Assembly: GCA_964462525.1 (NCBI GenBank)
Contig: CAYWWY010000002.1
Location: forward strand, 1 to 64,000
Length of the DNA stretch: 64,000 nucleotides
From: CAYWWY01 sp964462525
Lineage (GTDB): Bacteria; Thermotogota; Thermotogae; MWEM01
Direction: 5' to 3'
Part shown: piece by piece, positions 24,419 to 32,264 of the stretch
Numbering within the stretch: position 1 is the stretch's first letter
How the letters are laid out: each line of letters begins with the position of its first letter
Position numbers and translations under genes: made by a program
The notes under the pieces: generated by a model
What the model saw: the letters and a program-made list of their open reading frames with translations, nothing else
Database searches by the model: none
Told to the model about the DNA's origin: nothing

Positions 24419-25390
24419 CTAATGAAAACGGAATCGAATTCTTGGGTCAACAGCAGCCAGAAGGATATCTGCGGCCAAATTTCCAAGAATCAGCATCAGT
24501 GAGCTAAGGAGCAACACAGCCATGACCAGATAGGTATCTCGGGCATTGATTGCTTGGATCACCAATCGCCCCATACCGGGCCAAGCAAACACTGTTTCTG
24601 TAAGAACAGCCCCACTGAGGAGGCCGGATAAGCTATACCCGAACATCGTTACCAAAGGGTTGATCGCATTCCTCAAGGCATGTTTGTAGATCACTACTTT
24701 TCTCGGCATCCCTTTGGCGGCAGCAAACTCGACATAATCCTGACGCAGCTGATCCAGAAGCTGGCCCCGCATCTGGCGCATCACTCCAGCAAGTCCACCG
24801 AACCCCAAGGTGATGGCAGGACCTGCAACATGCCAAAAATACGATCCGATCAATTGCATTGTACCCATGGAAGCGCTATCTACCGGAAGCATCCCTCCTA
24901 TTGGAAACCATCTTGTTTTTGCGGCCATATACAGAAACAAAAGCGCAAAGAAAAAATTGGGGATCGACAAACCAAAGAGAGCGATCGCCGATGAAATTTG
25001 ATCCGATAGTCTGTATTGACGTAAAGCTGAGTAGATGCCCAACCCGATCCCAATTACCCAGGCAAAAACGATTGAAGTGATGCTTAACAAAAAGGTCGCG
25101 AAAGCGCGTTCCCAAACTAACGAAAACACTGGTCTACGGAATTGAAAGGAATATCCGAAATTCCCCCTTACAACCTGTCCCAACCATAAAAAATACTGAA
25201 CAACTGGCGGATGGTCCAAACCCAGCTCCCGCTCCATCTTCTGCAATGTTTCCCGAGATATCGTTGGATCCAATTTGAACCGGTCGAGATAATCGCCCGG
25301 CGCAAGAGACATTACCGCAAAAGAAAGAACCGATACACCAAGCAATACAGGTAATGAAATCAGTAACCTCCGTACGATATACTTTAGCAA
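24419..25390 (-). CDS. Oligopeptide ABC transporter permease OppB, second copy
   Basis: 323 residues from a TTG at 25390, which aligns with the start of its paralogue and lies eight bases after GGAGG; a GTG at 25399 touches the GGAGG directly and is less likely. Six membrane helices; N-terminal signature RRLLISLPVLLGVSVLSF and the EAA loop ATP-coupling region (EFAAAKGMPRKVVIYKHALRNA, here split by convention). Roughly 85-90 percent identical by eye to the permease at 25586-26557, with differences mostly at third codon positions in DNA. A terminator lies between the copies, so this gene may need its own promoter or read-through. Either an isoform that pairs with the same OppC or a subunit for another substrate. 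Confidence 0.9.
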   Translation of the reverse strand: MLKYIVRRLLISLPVLLGVSVLSFAVMSLAPGDYLDRFKLDPTISRETLQKMERELGLDHPPVVQYFLWLGQVVRGNFGYSFQFRRPVFSLVWERAFATFLLSITSIVFAWVIGIGLGIYSALRQYRLSDQISSAIALFGLSIPNFFFALLFLYMAAKTRWFPIGGMLPVDSASMGTMQLIGSYFWHVAGPAITLGFGGLAGVMRQMRGQLLDQLRQDYVEFAAAKGMPRKVVIYKHALRNAINPLVTMFGYSLSGLLSGAVLTETVFAWPGMGRLVIQAINARDTYLVMAVLLLSSLMLILGNLAADILLAAVDPRIRFRFH

Positions 25391-25532
25391 ACGAGCCACC
25401 CTCCATGATTATCTAATGAACTTCTTCGATTTACCTCTTCTTTGATGTATGTTACCTATTTGCATCCAAGGGTCCCATCCCACTTTGAGAGTTCTTTGGC
25501 TCCTTATGGGTTTGCCCTCGCATGCATCCAAG

Positions 25533-25555
25533 AAAAAGGGCGAAATGATTCGCCC
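25533..25555 (-). terminator. Rho-independent terminator between the two OppB copies
   Basis: On the minus strand GGGCGAA-TCAT-TTCGCCC followed by TTTTT. The seven-pair stem (25538-25555) ends the transcript of the first OppB copy before the second. Confidence 0.88.
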
Positions 25556-25585
25556 GTAGTCTGTTTTTGGCATTAGGATTCGAAA

Positions 25586-26557
25586 CTAATGAAAACGCAA
25601 TCGAATTCTTGGGTCAACCGCTGCAAGCAGAATATCAGCAATCAAGTTCCCCAAAATCAGCATTAGCGAACTGAGCAAAAGAACAGCCATGACAAGATAC
25701 GTGTCACGCGCATTGATCGCTTGAATGACCATTCGTCCCATTCCAGGCCAGGCAAAAACAGTCTCGGTAAGGACTGCTCCACCCAAGAGCCCTGACAGGG
25801 TATACCCAAACATTGTGACCAACGGATTGATGGCGTTTCGTAGTGCATGTTTATAGATAACTACCTTCCGAGGCATCCCTTTGGCGGAAGCAAACTCCAC
25901 ATAATCTTGGCGAAGCTGGTCAAGGAGTTGGCCCCGCATCTGCCTCATTACACCGGCCAAACCCGCGAAACCTAATGTGACAGCGGGACCCGTCACATGC
26001 CAAAAGTAGGAGCCAATTAGCTGCCATGTTCCCATTGTGGCACTATCCACGGGAAGCATCCCCCCGATGGGAAACCATTTCGTTTTTGCAGCCATATACA
26101 AAAACAGAAGCGCAAAAAAGAAATTGGGGATCGATAGCCCGATAAAAGCGATCACAGAGGTGATCTGATCAGACAACTTGTACTGTCGAAGGGCAGAATA
26201 AATCCCAAGGCCAATACCGATCGTCCAGGCAAAGATAATGGATGTAATGCTTAGAAGCAACGTGGCAAATGCCCGTTCCCAGACTAAGGCGAAGACCGGC
26301 CTTCGAAACTGGAACGAGTACCCAAAATTTCCCCGAAGGACTTGACCCAACCACATGAAGTATTGAACAACGGGAGGTTGGTCAAGACCCAGATCACGCT
26401 CAAGCGCTTGAAGCGTTGATTTTGAAATTGTGGGATCCAACCGAAATTGATCCAGATAATCACCTGGAGCCAAGGACATAACGGTAAATGCCAAGACAGA
26501 CACACCAAATAGAACAGGTAACGAGACAATCAGCCTTCGAAGGATAAACTTGAGCAC
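25586..26557 (-). CDS. Oligopeptide ABC transporter permease OppB, first copy
   Basis: 323 residues, six membrane helices, binding-protein-dependent transport permease of the DppB/OppB type. It starts at GTG 26557 with GGAGG nine bases upstream. Signatures: RRLIVSLPVLFGVSVLAF at the N terminus, the GNFGYSFQFRRPV loop, the cytoplasmic EAA loop with SAKGMPRKVVIYKHALRNA, and the TETVFAWPGMGR segment. It pairs with the OppC-type permease at 28436-29953. A strong terminator lies between it and the solute-binding protein gene upstream, which should lower its expression relative to that protein. Confidence 0.92.
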   Translation of the reverse strand: MLKFILRRLIVSLPVLFGVSVLAFTVMSLAPGDYLDQFRLDPTISKSTLQALERDLGLDQPPVVQYFMWLGQVLRGNFGYSFQFRRPVFALVWERAFATLLLSITSIIFAWTIGIGLGIYSALRQYKLSDQITSVIAFIGLSIPNFFFALLFLYMAAKTKWFPIGGMLPVDSATMGTWQLIGSYFWHVTGPAVTLGFAGLAGVMRQMRGQLLDQLRQDYVEFASAKGMPRKVVIYKHALRNAINPLVTMFGYTLSGLLGGAVLTETVFAWPGMGRMVIQAINARDTYLVMAVLLLSSLMLILGNLIADILLAAVDPRIRLRFH

Positions 26558-26580
26558 TCCCGAACACCTCCGGATTGAAT

Positions 26581-26619
26581 AAAAACCAGGGGCAGGCAGT
26601 CATTGTCTCCCTGCCCCTG
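26581..26619 (-). terminator. Rho-independent terminator after the solute-binding protein gene
   Basis: On the minus strand CAGGGGCAGG pairs perfectly with CCTGCCCCTG (ten pairs, 13-base loop) and is followed by GTTTTTATT. It separates the abundant binding protein from the permease genes downstream and probably acts as a partial terminator. Confidence 0.9.
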
Positions 26620-26640
26620 CGCAAAACTAACGATTATGTA

Positions 26641-28368
26641 TTAGTTTTTGTACAAAGCCCAGAGGTTCCATCCCCAAGAGGAGTTGCTTCCGGGTTGATG
26701 GTTCATCAAGCGATTTTGTCGCCCGAAGAGAAGCATGGTTGTATACGTATGAATGATGGGCATGTATTCTGCAGTCAACTCCTGGACTTCGTAGAACATG
26801 TCTCGTCGTTCTTCATACACGGTTGCGCCTCTTTGATCTCTATACAGCTCTCCAATTTTCCATTCATAATAGGGCATGTGCCATTTGTCGCGATCGATGA
26901 AATCTGCTGTATCAGGATGGAAGTTCCAGTAGTGTAGTCCTCCTTGGATCGTCCATACATTCGACCCTCCGTTTGGGTCGAGGGTACCGGTAAACCCGAT
27001 GAGAATGGCTTCCCAGTCTCCAGAGGCAGTCATATTCTGGACCATGTTATTAAAGTCCATCGGGGTAAAGATGGCTTCTATTCCAACAAGCGAGAAATTA
27101 TCCGCCAAGATGACACCAGTCCGTTCCCGATTGGTGTTACCCGCATTGGTATTCATGACAAATCGGACAAGATTTCCTTTCGCATCGATCAGTTGGTTTT
27201 GTGCATTCCAACTGAATCCGCCTTTGCGAAGTTCTTCTTTGGCCTTTTCAACTGAGAAGGGATAAGGAAATTTATCTTCGACCTCGAAGTTATGGAACAT
27301 GGCGTTTGCAGGAGAAATCTGCACGTACAAGGGGAAGCCAAAGCCATCAAGCACGTTGTCTACCAATCCGTCGCGATCGACCAGATACGACAGAGCTCGG
27401 CGGAAATGGACATTTCGGAACCACTCTGCTTTCACGGGGTCTTTGGCATTGAAATTCAGGGCAAGGTGGTTGGTACCCCAGTCAGGCCCTTGAATTCCTA
27501 CAGTTATATTCAGTTCCGCTTCTCTGGGTTTGAGATCCAAATAGTCTTGAGGTCTCATTCCGTAGTGGTCAGTCTCACCCGCTTCAAATTTCAATCGGGC
27601 AACGTCTTGGCTAGGCACGGAAAGGAACATGATCTGGTCGAGATATGGAAGTCTCTTTCCCTCTTTGTCGAATCGGTAGTAGTGGGGATTCCGAGACAGG
27701 GTGGTGCGAACGTCAGGGATGTATTCAGTAACGATGAACGGACCACTGACAACAAGTTTGTCCACATCATCAAGTGTCCAAAACTCACCCCATGTCCCTG
27801 CTTGGATCTGAGGTTCAACGATGTGTTTGGGAAGGGGACGATTCAGACCGATGGTTAGCAAACCAGGGGCATAAGGCTGACTGTACCAGATCTTAACGGT
27901 GTATTGGTCAATCAGTTCGATAAACGGCAGATTCCCATCGACTCCACGAAGAACGTCTGTCGTGCTTCCGGTGTTGTTTTCCCGCTTGAAGTATACTTCT
28001 TTAAATGTAAAGTAGACGTCTTCGGCGGTCAGTGGATGCCCATCTGACCAGGTAATTCCTTTCCGGATATGGAAGATCCATCCTAGGCCATCGGGCGTGG
28101 TTTCCCAACTCTTTGCGATATTCCCCTCTTCTCGGAACGCGCCATTCGCGTCGAGAGCGAGTAACATATCGAACATGATGTTTGTGATGTCTGTTGTGCT
28201 AGTCTCCGAAGCCCACGCGGGATTAAGCCCCTTGGGGTCGCTGATCGCGCTGATATAGAAGGTTCCACCGTGATTTCCGGTAAAATCCTCCACCGCATAC
28301 TCAGGGGTCGCAAAAACCATGCACAGACCAAGAGCAAATACCAAAACCAACCATACTGCCTTTTTCAT
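26641..28368 (-). CDS. Oligopeptide ABC transporter solute-binding protein
   Basis: 575 residues from the ATG at 28368, behind AGGAGGG; upstream in-frame starts lack such a site. A signal peptide (MKKAVWLVLVFALGLCMVFA) is followed by the family 5 solute-binding fold: GGTFYISAISDPKGLNPA, NIMFDMLLALDANG, the motif WIFHIRKGITWSDGHPLTAEDV of domain I and the C-terminal lobe with GFSWNAQNQLIDAKG. It captures peptides, or possibly oligosaccharides, in the periplasm and delivers them to the permeases. The last residues end just before a strong terminator. Confidence 0.93.
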   Translation of the reverse strand: MKKAVWLVLVFALGLCMVFATPEYAVEDFTGNHGGTFYISAISDPKGLNPAWASETSTTDITNIMFDMLLALDANGAFREEGNIAKSWETTPDGLGWIFHIRKGITWSDGHPLTAEDVYFTFKEVYFKRENNTGSTTDVLRGVDGNLPFIELIDQYTVKIWYSQPYAPGLLTIGLNRPLPKHIVEPQIQAGTWGEFWTLDDVDKLVVSGPFIVTEYIPDVRTTLSRNPHYYRFDKEGKRLPYLDQIMFLSVPSQDVARLKFEAGETDHYGMRPQDYLDLKPREAELNITVGIQGPDWGTNHLALNFNAKDPVKAEWFRNVHFRRALSYLVDRDGLVDNVLDGFGFPLYVQISPANAMFHNFEVEDKFPYPFSVEKAKEELRKGGFSWNAQNQLIDAKGNLVRFVMNTNAGNTNRERTGVILADNFSLVGIEAIFTPMDFNNMVQNMTASGDWEAILIGFTGTLDPNGGSNVWTIQGGLHYWNFHPDTADFIDRDKWHMPYYEWKIGELYRDQRGATVYEERRDMFYEVQELTAEYMPIIHTYTTMLLFGRQNRLMNHQPGSNSSWGWNLWALYKN

Positions 28369-28435
28369 ACTTTTCCCTCCTGTCTTCAATTTGGCAAAAC
28401 TGAGATTTTGCCTTGATGTTCGATGATTCATACAT

Positions 28436-29953
28436 CTACTGACCTAAGGAACGTGGATCAAAGGCATCACGGATTGCGTCTCCAAAAAGGTTAAATGCCA
28501 AGATGGCGAAAAACAAAAAAGCCCCAGGGATCAATAGCCATGGATAATTCTGAAGCGCGGTCAGGTTTTGCGCCTGAGACAGCATCAGACCCCAACTGGC
28601 TTGAGGTTCCCGAATGCCAAATCCCAAAAATGAAAGCCCCGCTTCACCCAAAATGTATCCCGGAATGCTCAGAGTCGCCGAAACGATAATGTATGTAGCT
28701 GTATTCGGTATGATATGCTTCCATATAATCCTTCGAGGCGGATACCCCATCGCTTTGGCTGCCTCCACAAATTCTCTCTGTTTCAACGAAAGGACCATCC
28801 CCCGAATGACTCGGGACATACCCGGCCAGCCAATAAAGGATAGAATCACGACAATGAGCAGATAAGTAACTGTTGACGGCAACTCAGGAGGAAGAACCGA
28901 GCGCAAAGCGATCAACAAATACAACCCGGGAATCGACATCAGGATTTCCGTAAGCCGCATCATGCCTTCATCGATCCAACCCCCATAAAACCCGGAGAAC
29001 CCCCCCAGAAACAGACCGATCGTGAAAGTGATCAAGATTCCGATTAGGCCTACGGAAAGGGAGATTCGAGAACCGAAAAGGATTCGGCTAAATACATCGC
29101 GGCCAAAAGAATCCGCGCCAAACAAAAAGAGCTGGGCGGGCGCTTCCACTCCGAAAAGATGGATATCCCCTGGGATGAACCCCAACCATTTGTACTCCCA
29201 ACCCCGAACGAAAAACCGAATGGGGTACCGCTTAAATAAATAATCTTCAACCGTAGCAATTTGAATATCTTGCATCCCATCTTCTCGAACGATGATTAAC
29301 CGTTCTACGGATTCTTCGTGTTCAATCAATTGTAATCCGCCAATTTGCGCCAACTGCCTGGTGTATCGGGGATTGCTGGTAGTCATGGAGAGAATATCAG
29401 GCGCGGTAACCTCTCGGATGGTGGAAGTGGTAAGCATCTCTGATCGGGCAACTGGGATCATGGATTCTTCGCGCGTTGTGGAACGAATTAAAAAATCGCC
29501 TTCGGGCCCTCGCGCGACCTCATCTGTCCGAATGACAACCCTGATTGCGCTGATTCCATCCGCACCTACAGTTAGGGAATACGGTTGGTCGTTTTGATCA
29601 TACCCTTGTACGTGCAATAATTCACCCGCGTCTTCATAAATGCGAACCCGAGTATTGGGATCGCGGTACGAAGTGATCCCCAACACATAGGGACCGACGA
29701 ACTGGCCATCATAGAACCAATGAACCCTCGATGGAGACGAAAAACTCCTGGGAAGATCTTGTCGATAGGGGTTGGATGGGGCAAGAAAATCCGCGAAGAT
29801 CGCGATCAGGTAAAAAATGATCAGGATCCACATGGAAACTACGCCCAAGCGGTGTTTTCGAAAAGACCTCCAAATAAGTCTCCGTCGCGATAGAAACTGG
29901 GTTTCAAAAGCTTCTTCAACATTGATGGGTTCGGGTACAGTAGGTTCGACCAT
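28436..29953 (-). CDS. Oligopeptide ABC transporter permease OppC with enlarged periplasmic loop
   Basis: 505 residues, against about 280-350 for ordinary OppC. The N-terminal cytoplasmic tail (RRRLIWRSFRKHRLGVV) and first helix are normal, and the C-terminal five helices with the EAA loop (EAAKAMGYPPRRIIWKHIIPN, split by convention) and GYILGEAGLSFLGFG are typical. Between them, residues about 65-280 form a soluble extracytoplasmic insert with beta-rich sequence, ending in YPIRFFVRGWEYKWLGF and PGDIHLFG, a segment also seen in enlarged OppC proteins of spirochetes and related anaerobes. The gene follows oppF by 26 bases and is followed by the binding-protein gene. Confidence 0.92.
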   Translation of the reverse strand: MVEPTVPEPINVEEAFETQFLSRRRLIWRSFRKHRLGVVSMWILIIFYLIAIFADFLAPSNPYRQDLPRSFSSPSRVHWFYDGQFVGPYVLGITSYRDPNTRVRIYEDAGELLHVQGYDQNDQPYSLTVGADGISAIRVVIRTDEVARGPEGDFLIRSTTREESMIPVARSEMLTTSTIREVTAPDILSMTTSNPRYTRQLAQIGGLQLIEHEESVERLIIVREDGMQDIQIATVEDYLFKRYPIRFFVRGWEYKWLGFIPGDIHLFGVEAPAQLFLFGADSFGRDVFSRILFGSRISLSVGLIGILITFTIGLFLGGFSGFYGGWIDEGMMRLTEILMSIPGLYLLIALRSVLPPELPSTVTYLLIVVILSFIGWPGMSRVIRGMVLSLKQREFVEAAKAMGYPPRRIIWKHIIPNTATYIIVSATLSIPGYILGEAGLSFLGFGIREPQASWGLMLSQAQNLTALQNYPWLLIPGAFLFFAILAFNLFGDAIRDAFDPRSLGQ

Positions 29954-29979
29954 AATTCCTCCTCAGAATCGCTTCAAAA

Positions 29980-31008
29980 TCACTTTAAATACAAATGACA
30001 GGCAACCTTATGATCTGGTGTAATCTCTTTGTACTCCGGATAGACCTCTTCACATACCTTCATCGCGTACTTACATCTCGTTCGAAAGAAACAGCCACTG
30101 GGCCGGTGAATCGGACTGGGCACATTCCCGCCAAGAAGATTCTTTCGGTCTCTCTTCTTTCTCGGGTCAGGGATGGGGGCTGCGGCAAGTAACGCTTGAG
30201 AATAGGGATGTTGGGGGTGTTCGAAGATTTCGTCGGTATTCCCTTGTTCGACAATCTTTCCCAGATACATGATCCCAGCGTGATCGCTTATGAATCGAAC
30301 CAGAGAAAGGTCATGGCTGATAAAGAGAAAACCCGCTCCAAGATCTGCTTGGATTTTTTTCAACAGATTGATGATTTGGGCTTGAACCGAAACATCCAAT
30401 GCAGATGTCGGTTCATCTAAAACGATCAGAGAAGGGTGCACAGATACGGCTCTAGCGATGGCCACTCGTTGCCTTTGTCCACCGGAAAACTGATGAGGAT
30501 AGCGATCCATATGGTGAGACTTCAATCCGACAGAAGTGAGGAGATCTTTTACTATCTGATTGGCTTGCTGCTTTGTTCGAGCCAATCCGTGGAAATATAA
30601 GGGCTCCGACAACATTTCTCCGACAGTCATCCGAGGGTTTAACGAAGACATTGGGTCTTGAAAAACGATTTGCATCTTTCTCCGATACTCTTTCAACCTT
30701 CGTTCTTTTAAAAAAGCAATATCCGTTCCTTCCACTTTGACTGTTCCGTCGGTTACATCAATCAAACGGATCACGGTCCGTCCTGCGGTCGTCTTTCCGC
30801 AACCGGACTCCCCGACCAATCCCATTGTGTGGTTCTTTTCAACGGTAAAGGTAATATCATCCACGGCTTTCACGTATCCCCGGGTTCGTTCGATCAAAAA
30901 ACCAGACCGAATCGGAAAAAACTTCTTGAGGTTTTGTACAACAAGCAAAGGCTCCGTATTGGCCTTAGGAATCTTCTTCAGCTGTTTCTGCGTCATCGCT
31001 GGCATCAT
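29980..31008 (-). CDS. Oligopeptide ABC transporter ATP-binding protein OppF
   Basis: 342 residues from ATG 31008, which overlaps the oppD stop as ATGA. Walker A GESGCGKTT, Q-loop in QIVFQDPMSSLNPRM, ABC signature FSGGQRQRVAIA and Walker B LIVLDEPTSALD are all present, as is the C-terminal Opp/Dpp extension with HPYSQALLAAAP and four cysteines-rich FeS-type region (C near RTRCKYAMKVC) found in this subfamily. Functions as one half of the ATPase pair with OppD. Confidence 0.94.
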   Translation of the reverse strand: MMPAMTQKQLKKIPKANTEPLLVVQNLKKFFPIRSGFLIERTRGYVKAVDDITFTVEKNHTMGLVGESGCGKTTAGRTVIRLIDVTDGTVKVEGTDIAFLKERRLKEYRRKMQIVFQDPMSSLNPRMTVGEMLSEPLYFHGLARTKQQANQIVKDLLTSVGLKSHHMDRYPHQFSGGQRQRVAIARAVSVHPSLIVLDEPTSALDVSVQAQIINLLKKIQADLGAGFLFISHDLSLVRFISDHAGIMYLGKIVEQGNTDEIFEHPQHPYSQALLAAAPIPDPRKKRDRKNLLGGNVPSPIHRPSGCFFRTRCKYAMKVCEEVYPEYKEITPDHKVACHLYLK

Positions 31009-32033
31009 AGAGCCCCATTCTGAATGACGGAGCGAGAAACTGGATTGAAACACCGAAGAAAATGGTTTTCATCAATTTCAACTGGTACAGGCATCTCTTT
31101 GGCGCATCGTTCGACCTTATTTGGACATCGGGGAAGGAAGGGGCATAATGCCGGCGCATTCAACATCATGGGGGGTTGCCCTGGAATCGGATCCAGACGA
31201 GCCTGTTTCTTATCGATCCTAGGGATGCAATTAAGCAAAGCATGGGTATAAGGATGCCGGGGCTCTTCGTAAACAGTCATTACAGGGGCATACTCCATCG
31301 CCATTCCTCCATACATGACCATGACTTTATCTGCCATCTCGGAAATTACGGCTAAATCATGGGTGATAAAGATCACTCCACTTTGGAATTCTGTTTGGAG
31401 ATCTTTCATAAGCTCAAGGATTTGCGCTTGTACAGTCACATCCAAAGCGGTTGTTGGCTCGTCAGCGATCAATATGTCTGGATTGCACGAAATGCAGATC
31501 GCAATAATCACCCTTTGGCGTTGGCCACCAGAAAGTTCAAACGGATAGGCAAAAATCCTCTCTTTGGGATTGGAGATTCCGACCTTTGCAAGCATGGCCA
31601 CTGCAATTTCCAATGCTTGTTTCTCATCGACTTTTTGGTGAAAGCGTATGGTCTCGATCATTTGATCCGCGATGGTATACATGGAATTGAGGGATGTCAT
31701 CGGGTCTTGGAAGATGATGCTGATTTGCTTGCCGCGGATTTTTGTGTACTCGTCTCCACGAAGGGTTGTTAGATCGAGGTATCCATTTTTTTGGCGTTCG
31801 GGAAATTCTTTGGTCTCAAAAAGGATCTTTCCACCCGCAATTTTCCCGGGTTTATGGATCAAACCGTTTATCGAACGGACCGTAACACTCTTTCCCGATC
31901 CTGTCTCCCCTACAATCCCTAACACTTCGTTTTGGCACAGATCAAATGACACATCGTCAACCGCTTTTACCAAACCTTCCGGTGTATCAAAGAAGGTCTT
32001 CAAGTTCTCAACAATAAGGATTGGACGGGTCAA
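31005..32033 (-). CDS. Oligopeptide ABC transporter ATP-binding protein OppD
   Basis: 342 residues. Walker A GETGSGKS, Q-loop IIFQDPMTSLNSM, signature LSGGQRQRVIIA and Walker B ILIADEPTTALD. The C-terminal part has HPYTHALLNCIPR and a CPFLPRC / C-x-C-type metal-binding segment typical of OppD. Its ATG follows GGAGGAAT. It is the first gene of the opp unit, directly downstream of the promoter at 32082-32109. Transcription order is therefore oppD, oppF, oppC, binding protein, oppB, second oppB. Confidence 0.95.
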   Translation of the reverse strand: MTRPILIVENLKTFFDTPEGLVKAVDDVSFDLCQNEVLGIVGETGSGKSVTVRSINGLIHKPGKIAGGKILFETKEFPERQKNGYLDLTTLRGDEYTKIRGKQISIIFQDPMTSLNSMYTIADQMIETIRFHQKVDEKQALEIAVAMLAKVGISNPKERIFAYPFELSGGQRQRVIIAICISCNPDILIADEPTTALDVTVQAQILELMKDLQTEFQSGVIFITHDLAVISEMADKVMVMYGGMAMEYAPVMTVYEEPRHPYTHALLNCIPRIDKKQARLDPIPGQPPMMLNAPALCPFLPRCPNKVERCAKEMPVPVEIDENHFLRCFNPVSRSVIQNGAL

Positions 32034-32081
32034 GATTCGGATTCCTCCTCAAAATGACTAAGGTAAGAGATTTCTATTCGT

Positions 32082-32109
32082 ATTGTACCATATAATCATT
32101 AAATGTCAA
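32082..32109 (-). promoter_or_regulatory. Promoter of the oligopeptide transporter operon
   Basis: Minus strand: TTGACA, 16-base spacer, TACAAT, with an extended TG before the -10 box (TGGTACAAT). It lies about 50 bases before the oppD start. Confidence 0.85.
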
Positions 32110-32211
32110 CCAACAGTATCGATCTCTTCATTTGTTCGGAAATCGAATATACGAAAAGGTTACGAACACTTCGGAAGGGCTTCCTTCGCTTTAAACACAT
32201 GCCCCGAGCAA

Positions 32212-32251
32212 ATTTATCAATCCCGGGCGGGTCCGCCCAGGATTGATAAAT
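32212..32251 (-). terminator. Long palindromic hairpin after ppdK
   Basis: ATTTATCAATCC-c-GGGCGG-gt-CCGCCC-a-GGATTGATAAAT: an 18-pair stem with one C/A mismatch and a two-base loop as drawn. It lies 14 bases after the ppdK stop. Only a short T stretch follows on the minus strand, but its strength and place fit termination of ppdK. Confidence 0.75.
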
Positions 32252-32264
32252 GATTATTGGCTAA

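Noticed and set aside
24419..26557. Assembly artefact as the cause of the two OppB copies
   Set aside because: The copies differ at many third codon positions and some amino acids and have different flanks, so they are true paralogues.
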